A stretch of 10,264 bases of DNA from Eubacterium sp. UBA3720. Lineage in GTDB: Bacteria; Bacillota; Clostridia; Lachnospirales; Lachnospiraceae. Positions 7,274 through 10,264 of this stretch are shown one piece after another. The stretch is taken from the NCBI GenBank assembly GCA_002371335.1, contig DFHP01000143.1:32545-42808 (forward strand), written 5' to 3'. A model generated the notes under the pieces. It had not been told where the DNA came from. It searched no databases and saw only the letters and a list, made by a program, of their open reading frames with translations. Both the position numbers and the translations under genes were made by a program. Every line of letters starts with the position of its first letter. Within the stretch, counting starts at the first letter, position 1.

Positions 7274-7321
7274 AATCATTGTAAATGATTCGATATCATA
7301 AAACAAGTACTAATTTAGTAC
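7274..7321. repeat. Two further perfect dyads upstream of the ferredoxin promoter
   Basis: AATCATT (7274-7280) and AATGATT (7284-7290) are a perfect 7-bp inverted repeat around GTA. GTACTAA (7307-7313) and TTAGTAC (7315-7321) are another around a single T. With the dyad at 7251-7271 the centres are at 7261, 7282 and 7314. That is 21 and 32 bp apart, close to two and three turns of DNA. The three sequences differ, so one regulator binding all three is not shown. The region is AT-rich, where short dyads arise easily by chance. Confidence 0.4.
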
Positions 7322-7329
7322 ATTTGCTT

Positions 7330-7352
7330 AAAAAACACCATTTTTTTAGTGT
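7330..7352 (-). terminator. Weak terminator after the GNAT acetyltransferase gene
   Basis: On the minus strand ACACTA (complement of 7347-7352) pairs with TGGTGT (complement of 7335-7340), with one T-G wobble. The loop is six A, and a run of six T (complement of 7330-7335) follows immediately. The stem is short but the U tract and the position, 37 nt past the stop codon, fit termination of the acetyltransferase transcript before the ferredoxin gene. Confidence 0.5.
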
Positions 7353-7388
7353 GAAAAATATATAAATTAGACAAAACTAACTTGCCTT

Positions 7389-8225
7389 TTACTGCATTTT
7401 CAGCCGAAACCAGTCTTTATAGAGAGAAACAAATCCCATAGACCTGTAGAGACTGATGGCCGGCTCGTTGCCGCTGAGGACCTGGAGATATCCATAAGAG
7501 GCTCCATGAAGATATCCTTCGTGCAGGATGCGTCCTACGATTTTTCTGGCATAACCCTTTCTTCTGAGTTCCGGGTGCACATGAATCGCGTAAACGCCAA
7601 TGTAATCCCGGTCCAGGATCCCGAGGCCGGTGCCGAAGATTTTGTTATCTGAATGAAGCGAGATGCAGAATGTTTCCTTTGGAATGGCCTGATACATGGA
7701 GGGAACTACGGTTTTGTGCATGATATTCGTAGTATTTTTCAGGCGGAACAGAGCATCGATCCAGGCGGGAGTGATAAATCTGCTGCAGGAAACAGTCAGA
7801 TTATCATCTGAAGCAGAGCCTGTAAGCTGATCATCTGAAGCAGAACCCGTAAGTTTATCATCAGCTGCAGGATCCGCGGAAAGGGAATCCCGGGGAACAG
7901 AGTCACATGCGGGAAGTTCAATGACCATATTGTCTATGAGGTGTTCGGTCACGTACCCCTTTTTTTCCAGCATCCGGTCAAACTCTGTACTCACCAGAGG
8001 CGAGATCTTAAAAATTGCCGGCGTTCCCCAGCGCGAGTATTCATTTTCGCAATAACGGATCTTTTCATCCACCGGGATGGAGGAAGCTCCGATCTGTTCA
8101 ACACAGTTGGTCCTGTGTGTATAAAAATATGAAAAACGAAGAAGCCATCCGTCATAAAACTGGATCTGATGAGACGGCCAGGCGTTGAGGGAAAGGTCTT
8201 CGATTGTCTTGATGCGTATATCCAT
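7389..8225 (-). CDS. GNAT-family N-acetyltransferase with two GNAT-like halves and internal repeats
   Basis: It likely transfers an acetyl group from acetyl-CoA to an unknown amine substrate in the cytoplasm. The protein has 278 residues from ATG at 8225. Residues 14-45, with AWPSHQ and YDGWLLRFSYFYTHRTN, resemble the N-terminal half of two-domain GNAT proteins such as mycobacterial Rv0428c. The C-terminal half carries the acetyl-CoA motif HPELRRKGYARKIVGRIL (217-234) and the closing NEPAISLYRSMGF (253-265). Between the halves, residues 122-148 are three copies of a nine-residue unit, DD-x-LT-x-S-x-S, encoded by a 27-bp repeat; this looks like a soluble linker expansion. AGAAGG (complement of 8234-8239) lies eight T residues before the ATG. 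The frame stays open to an ATG at 8384, but those 53 residues are Ser/Arg-rich, lack a good binding site and overlap a structured leader, so I used 8225. It is divergent from the S26-like gene. Confidence 0.85.
   Translation of the reverse strand: MDIRIKTIEDLSLNAWPSHQIQFYDGWLLRFSYFYTHRTNCVEQIGASSIPVDEKIRYCENEYSRWGTPAIFKISPLVSTEFDRMLEKKGYVTEHLIDNMVIELPACDSVPRDSLSADPAADDKLTGSASDDQLTGSASDDNLTVSCSRFITPAWIDALFRLKNTTNIMHKTVVPSMYQAIPKETFCISLHSDNKIFGTGLGILDRDYIGVYAIHVHPELRRKGYARKIVGRILHEGYLHGASYGYLQVLSGNEPAISLYRSMGFVSLYKDWFRLKMQ
7782..7862 (-). repeat. 27-bp tandem repeat inside the acetyltransferase gene, three copies
   Basis: Units lie at 7836-7862, 7809-7835 and 7782-7808. The first two differ at only four positions; the third matches mainly over its GATTATCATC-side end. 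Each unit encodes nine residues, so gain or loss of a unit keeps the frame. GCTGCAGGA flanks the block at 7782-7790 and 7864-7872. The block falls between the two GNAT halves, away from predicted catalytic motifs. Confidence 0.85.
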
Positions 8226-8420
8226 AAAAAAAACCTTCTGTAAGTATGAAATATTATGTTTGCGGTATACTGTGAAATCAGAACTTCCCGCTCTGCGCTG
8301 AAAGGTCATTCCTGATCCGGGGCATGAAAATGACATGTGGGAAGCCCTTGTTTTCGAGTCTCGCCCGCGAGACGAGTTTGTCATAACCCGCCGCTTAAGA
8401 AGCAGGGTATTCTCACACTG
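8226..8420 (-). promoter_or_regulatory. Structured 5' leader of the acetyltransferase gene
   Basis: If transcription starts near 8420, about 195 nt precede the start codon. A GC-rich hairpin has arms GTCTCG (8358-8363) and CGAGAC (8368-8373) with a 4-nt loop. The segment 8330-8335 can pair with 8379-8384 (6 bp). The overlapping segment 8329-8334 can instead pair with 8305-8310 (6 bp). The two stems exclude each other, as in an RNA switch. I recognise no known riboswitch class. No start codon with a good binding site and family-like product lies in this leader. Confidence 0.35.
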
Positions 8421-8426
8421 AAATAA

Positions 8427-8455
8427 ATTATAATATTGAAGCCGGGGTAAAGCAA
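8427..8455 (-). promoter_or_regulatory. SigA-type promoter toward the acetyltransferase
   Basis: On the minus strand TTGCTT (complement of 8450-8455) is followed after 17 nt by a perfect TATAAT (complement of 8427-8432). It faces away from the promoter at 8492-8520. This makes the region a divergent promoter pair. Confidence 0.6.
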
Positions 8456-8463
8456 TCCCCGGC
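8441..8463. repeat. GC-rich dyad over the divergent promoter
   Basis: GCCGGGG (8441-8447) and CCCCGGC (8457-8463) are a perfect 7-bp inverted repeat with a 9-nt centre. It covers the -35 box and part of the spacer of the minus-strand promoter and ends 28 nt before the -35 of the plus-strand promoter. It has no U tail in either direction, so an operator is more likely than a terminator, but this is inference. Confidence 0.4.
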
Positions 8464-8491
8464 CGGGCGGTCAGGCGGAGATCCTGAGCTC

Positions 8492-8520
8492 TTGCATATT
8501 TACGGTATTTGCGTTATAAT
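8492..8520 (+). promoter_or_regulatory. Strong SigA-type promoter of the S26-like membrane protein gene
   Basis: TTGCAT (8492-8497), a 17-nt spacer and a perfect TATAAT (8515-8520) form a near-ideal promoter. Transcription should start near 8527, giving a leader of about 50 nt that ends in a strong GGGGAGG. The same two hexamers with the same spacing drive rpsJ at 9917-9945, suggesting high constitutive expression. Confidence 0.8.
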
Positions 8521-8576
8521 CCTTCTTAATATCGTGAAATGGAAGAAATAAGGGGTACATTGCGGGGAGGAAATCC

Positions 8577-9767
8577 ATGTCAAAGTTTTTGAAAACCATA
8601 GATATCATAATTTTTATACTTGCGCTGCTCGCCGCAGCGGCATTGCTCGTGCCCCCTCTTTTGGGAGTGAACGCCATCGTCGTAGGAGAGAATACGAGCA
8701 GCAATGAGAAAGTAGGTTCGGTCGTTTATACGCAGACCGTCGAGTCAGACTCGATCAGCGCGGGAAACCAGATCGTCGTAGTTAGCGATAATGAAGTGAA
8801 TCTTTACAATGTCAGCTCATACGATGCGGATCAGCATATAGCTACAGCTGCTCTCGATAATACTGATGGCGCGGAAGATGAGATGATCGATGTGGGAACA
8901 TACGTTAACAAAGGAGTGCTGGTAGTTCCGTTCCTCGGTTATCTGAAGATCGCCACCGAGTCCATGACAGGCCTTATGATCCTGGGCGGATGCGTTCTGG
9001 TCTGGATCCTTCTCATGATCCTTTCCATCGTTCTCAGGAAAGATTATGATGATGAGGACGAGGATGAGGACGAGGAGGAGTATTTCAGAACACTGACACA
9101 GCCATCCGGAGAAGAGGATGGCAGCGAGGCTTCCGCTTCGAAGATCAATATACAGGTAGAGGGTGACGGAGAAGAGTTCATCAGCAACCTCAAAGGTGCA
9201 GTCAGCGGCCGTGAGACAGAGAGTTACCTGAAAGTAACGCCTGAGATATCTGCGGAAAATGAGGAAGCAGAAGAAAAGGAAGCTGAAGAGAAAGACGGAC
9301 AGCCTGAAGATGCAGAAGATGAAACCAAAGACGCGGACGGAAGCGCCCGGCCTGAGGAGGATGAAGAGCTGACAGGAGATGAAGGCTCCATCGACGAAGG
9401 CGTTTCGCTTGATGAGCTGGAGAATATTTTTGAAAAGGACACAGAGGAGGAACAGCCTGTAAAGAAAGAAAGCCGTGGAGTTCCCGAGGAAAAAGACATG
9501 GGAACGGGCGAGCTTCCGGATGTGCAGGCGGCCCTTGAGGCGGCGCTGGAAAACCAGCAGATCAGTTATTCCAGGCAGAAAAAGAACACCCCTGAAGCAG
9601 CCGAGGAGGAAGAGGTGACGATCGCCACGGGAGAGATCGAGCTTGCCATTCCTTCCTATTCAGTGGAAGAGCTTCTGGAGAAAGCCAGAAAAGAGGGCTT
9701 TGAGCCGAAGGTGAAAGAGACCAGGAACTCGGATATAAAACTTGTAGATTTTTCTGACATAATCTGA
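8577..9767 (+). CDS. Membrane protein with catalytically degenerate signal-peptidase (S26/SipW-like) domain and acidic tail
   Basis: The function is not known. The 396-residue protein has a membrane segment at about 9-30 and a second at about 133-153. Between them is a domain that resembles SipW/Sec11-type signal peptidases: VGSVVYTQTVESDSISAGNQIVV (shown at 46-68) aligns with the stretch after the active-site Ser, and VPFLGYL (117-123) with the family's PylGYi. Where active enzymes have SGSMEP the sequence here is VGENTSS (36-42), and where they have THR it is NLYN (75-78), so both catalytic residues look lost. The tail from 154 would be cytoplasmic. It is about 240 residues, extremely rich in Glu and Asp (DDEDEDEDEEE at 158-168), with a more ordered-looking end after about 350 (IPSYSVEELLEKARKEGF). 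GGAGG at 8566-8570 is 6 nt before the ATG. The gene has its own promoter and terminator. The fold is my reading by eye. Confidence 0.6.
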   Translation: MSKFLKTIDIIIFILALLAAAALLVPPLLGVNAIVVGENTSSNEKVGSVVYTQTVESDSISAGNQIVVVSDNEVNLYNVSSYDADQHIATAALDNTDGAEDEMIDVGTYVNKGVLVVPFLGYLKIATESMTGLMILGGCVLVWILLMILSIVLRKDYDDEDEDEDEEEYFRTLTQPSGEEDGSEASASKINIQVEGDGEEFISNLKGAVSGRETESYLKVTPEISAENEEAEEKEAEEKDGQPEDAEDETKDADGSARPEEDEELTGDEGSIDEGVSLDELENIFEKDTEEEQPVKKESRGVPEEKDMGTGELPDVQAALEAALENQQISYSRQKKNTPEAAEEEEVTIATGEIELAIPSYSVEELLEKARKEGFEPKVKETRNSDIKLVDFSDII

Positions 9768-9782
9768 AAGGAAGATTCAAGG

Positions 9783-9811
9783 CCCCTGCGGAAGTATCCG
9801 CAGGGGTTTTT
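9783..9811 (+). terminator. Rho-independent terminator after the S26-like gene
   Basis: CCCCTGCGGA (9783-9792) pairs perfectly with TCCGCAGGGG (9797-9806) around AGTA, giving a 10-bp stem, followed by five T. It starts 15 nt after the stop codon and isolates this gene from the ribosomal protein operon downstream. Confidence 0.95.
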
Positions 9812-9867
9812 AAATTGCCGGCAGGAGCAGGAGAACGGCTTCATTACCGGAGGTGTATTCAGGATCA

Positions 9868-9882
9868 TTGTATCTGATACAA
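9868..9882. repeat. Perfect 15-bp dyad upstream of the rpsJ promoter
   Basis: TTGTATC (9868-9874) and GATACAA (9876-9882) form a perfect inverted repeat around one T, 34 nt before the rpsJ -35 box. It could be an upstream regulator site. The surrounding stretch 9812-9916 otherwise shows only an A-rich run (about 9883-9908), which might act as an UP element for the promoter. No open reading frame of note is present there. Confidence 0.35.
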
Positions 9883-9916
9883 AACATAAAAAATAAAAAA
9901 GTATAGAAAATAACCC

Positions 9917-9945
9917 TTGCATTTTGTGCAGTCTGCGAATATAAT
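9917..9945 (+). promoter_or_regulatory. Strong SigA-type promoter of the S10 operon
   Basis: TTGCAT (9917-9922), a 17-nt spacer and a perfect TATAAT (9940-9945) lie about 250 nt before rpsJ. Transcription should begin near 9952. The A-rich DNA just upstream fits an UP element. The position and strength suit a ribosomal protein operon. Confidence 0.82.
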
Positions 9946-9951
9946 ATTCAG

Positions 9952-10193
9952 TGTTGTGGCATTGATAGCATTGAAGCGGAGGTTGCCGGATCCTGTTCCT
10001 GCCAAGACCGGGTTCGGGTTTTCCGTGGAGCGAATGCCTTGTTCAAGAAACAAGACGGCAAGTCACTGTACAAGTTGATAAGGTTCATCAGAGGATGAAA
10101 ACCACGTGCGTGAATCGAAGGACACACACGGAAAAGTGTACAGTCACCGCTTGTCGTACTTAATGAAAGTGCGAAAAGGAGGCGACTTTTTTT
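9952..10193 (+). promoter_or_regulatory. Structured leader RNA of the S10 (rpsJ) operon
   Basis: About 240 nt of untranslated leader precede rpsJ. One hairpin pairs 10038-10043 with 10049-10054. A long-range stem pairs 10062-10072 with 10137-10147: 10 of 11 positions match, including the perfect ACTGTACA/TGTACAGT. Inside it lie a hairpin 10084-10089/10094-10099 and a second 10105-10112/10123-10130, making a three-way junction. A last hairpin 10155-10161/10167-10173 ends four bases before AGGAGG (10177-10182). Such leaders commonly bind a ribosomal protein of the operon, often L4, for feedback control. I infer that role from position and structure. I cannot match it to a named family. Confidence 0.65.
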
Positions 10194-10264
10194 ATGGCAA
10201 ACGTAATGAGAATCACACTGAAAGCGTATGATCATCAGTTAGTTGATGCATCAGCGGCAAAAAT
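10194..10264 (+). CDS. rpsJ: 30S ribosomal protein S10, 3' partial (first 23 codons)
   Basis: S10 is a small-subunit ribosomal protein that also takes part in transcription antitermination with NusB. The 23 complete codons read MANVMRITLKAYDHQLVDAS and then AAK, the highly conserved S10 start, where family members continue with I(V)..I. The window cuts the gene after 71 bases. AGGAGG at 10177-10182 lies 11 nt before the ATG, separated by a run of seven T directly before the start codon. In Firmicutes rpsJ normally begins the long S10-spc operon with rplC, rplD and others, so those genes are expected right of the window. Confidence 0.95.
   Translation, partial: MANVMRITLKAYDHQLVDASAAK

Noticed and set aside
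8280..8289. Ten bases AGAACTTCCC shared with the ferredoxin promoter dyad at 7251-7260
   Set aside because: Short and without the second dyad arm; likely chance.
8226..8384. 53-codon N-terminal extension of the acetyltransferase from ATG 8384
   Set aside because: Poor binding site, Ser/Arg-rich low-complexity product, and the family alignment begins at ATG 8225 with AGAAGG 8 nt before it.
8538..8591. Small reading frame of 17 codons overlapping the start of the S26-like gene
   Set aside because: No good binding site and no recognisable product; the GGGGAGG belongs to ATG 8577.
9224..9499. Minus-strand Ser-rich reading frame of 91 codons
   Set aside because: It is the mirror of the Glu/Asp-rich tail in the S26-like gene and has no binding site.

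Overview
The window looks like chromosomal DNA of a Gram-positive, probably anaerobic member of the Clostridia (Bacillota). The evidence is the block gdpP-rplI-dnaB, a clostridial-type 2[4Fe-4S] ferredoxin, strong GGAGG-type ribosome binding sites, SigA-like promoters with 17-bp spacers, and the start of rpsJ (S10) with its long leader at the right edge. The species cannot be named from the sequence. No prophage, transposase, CRISPR array, rRNA or tRNA was seen.

Layout. (1) 1-2412, plus strand: a FecCD-type permease cut by the left edge, then a 294-nt gap with an unusual repeat block, then a FecE-type ATPase with an extra C-terminal domain of about 130 residues. Together these are the inner-membrane part of an iron-chelate, haem or corrinoid importer. 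(2) 2455-6934, plus strand: ssb with its own promoter, a hairpin, then gdpP, rplI and dnaB packed with a 1-nt overlap and a 3-nt gap. This is a replication, translation and second-messenger cluster. A terminator that works in both directions closes it. (3) 7039-8225, minus strand: a 56-residue ferredoxin with three short dyads around its promoter, then a two-domain GNAT acetyltransferase carrying an internal 27-bp tandem repeat. (4) 8226-8576: a divergent promoter region with a structured GNAT leader. (5) 8577-9767, plus strand: a membrane protein with a signal-peptidase-like (S26) fold that appears to lack its catalytic residues and carries a very acidic cytoplasmic tail. A clear terminator follows it. 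(6) 9812-10264: promoter, a 240-nt structured leader and the first 23 codons of rpsJ, which should open the S10 ribosomal protein operon.

Most of the genes are housekeeping. I did not find a clear new defence or mobile system. The parts most worth a second look are the inactive signal-peptidase-like protein, the C-terminal domain on the ABC ATPase, the repeat block between permease and ATPase, the spaced dyads before the ferredoxin, the competing stems in the GNAT leader and the S10 leader. All structures were folded by eye.
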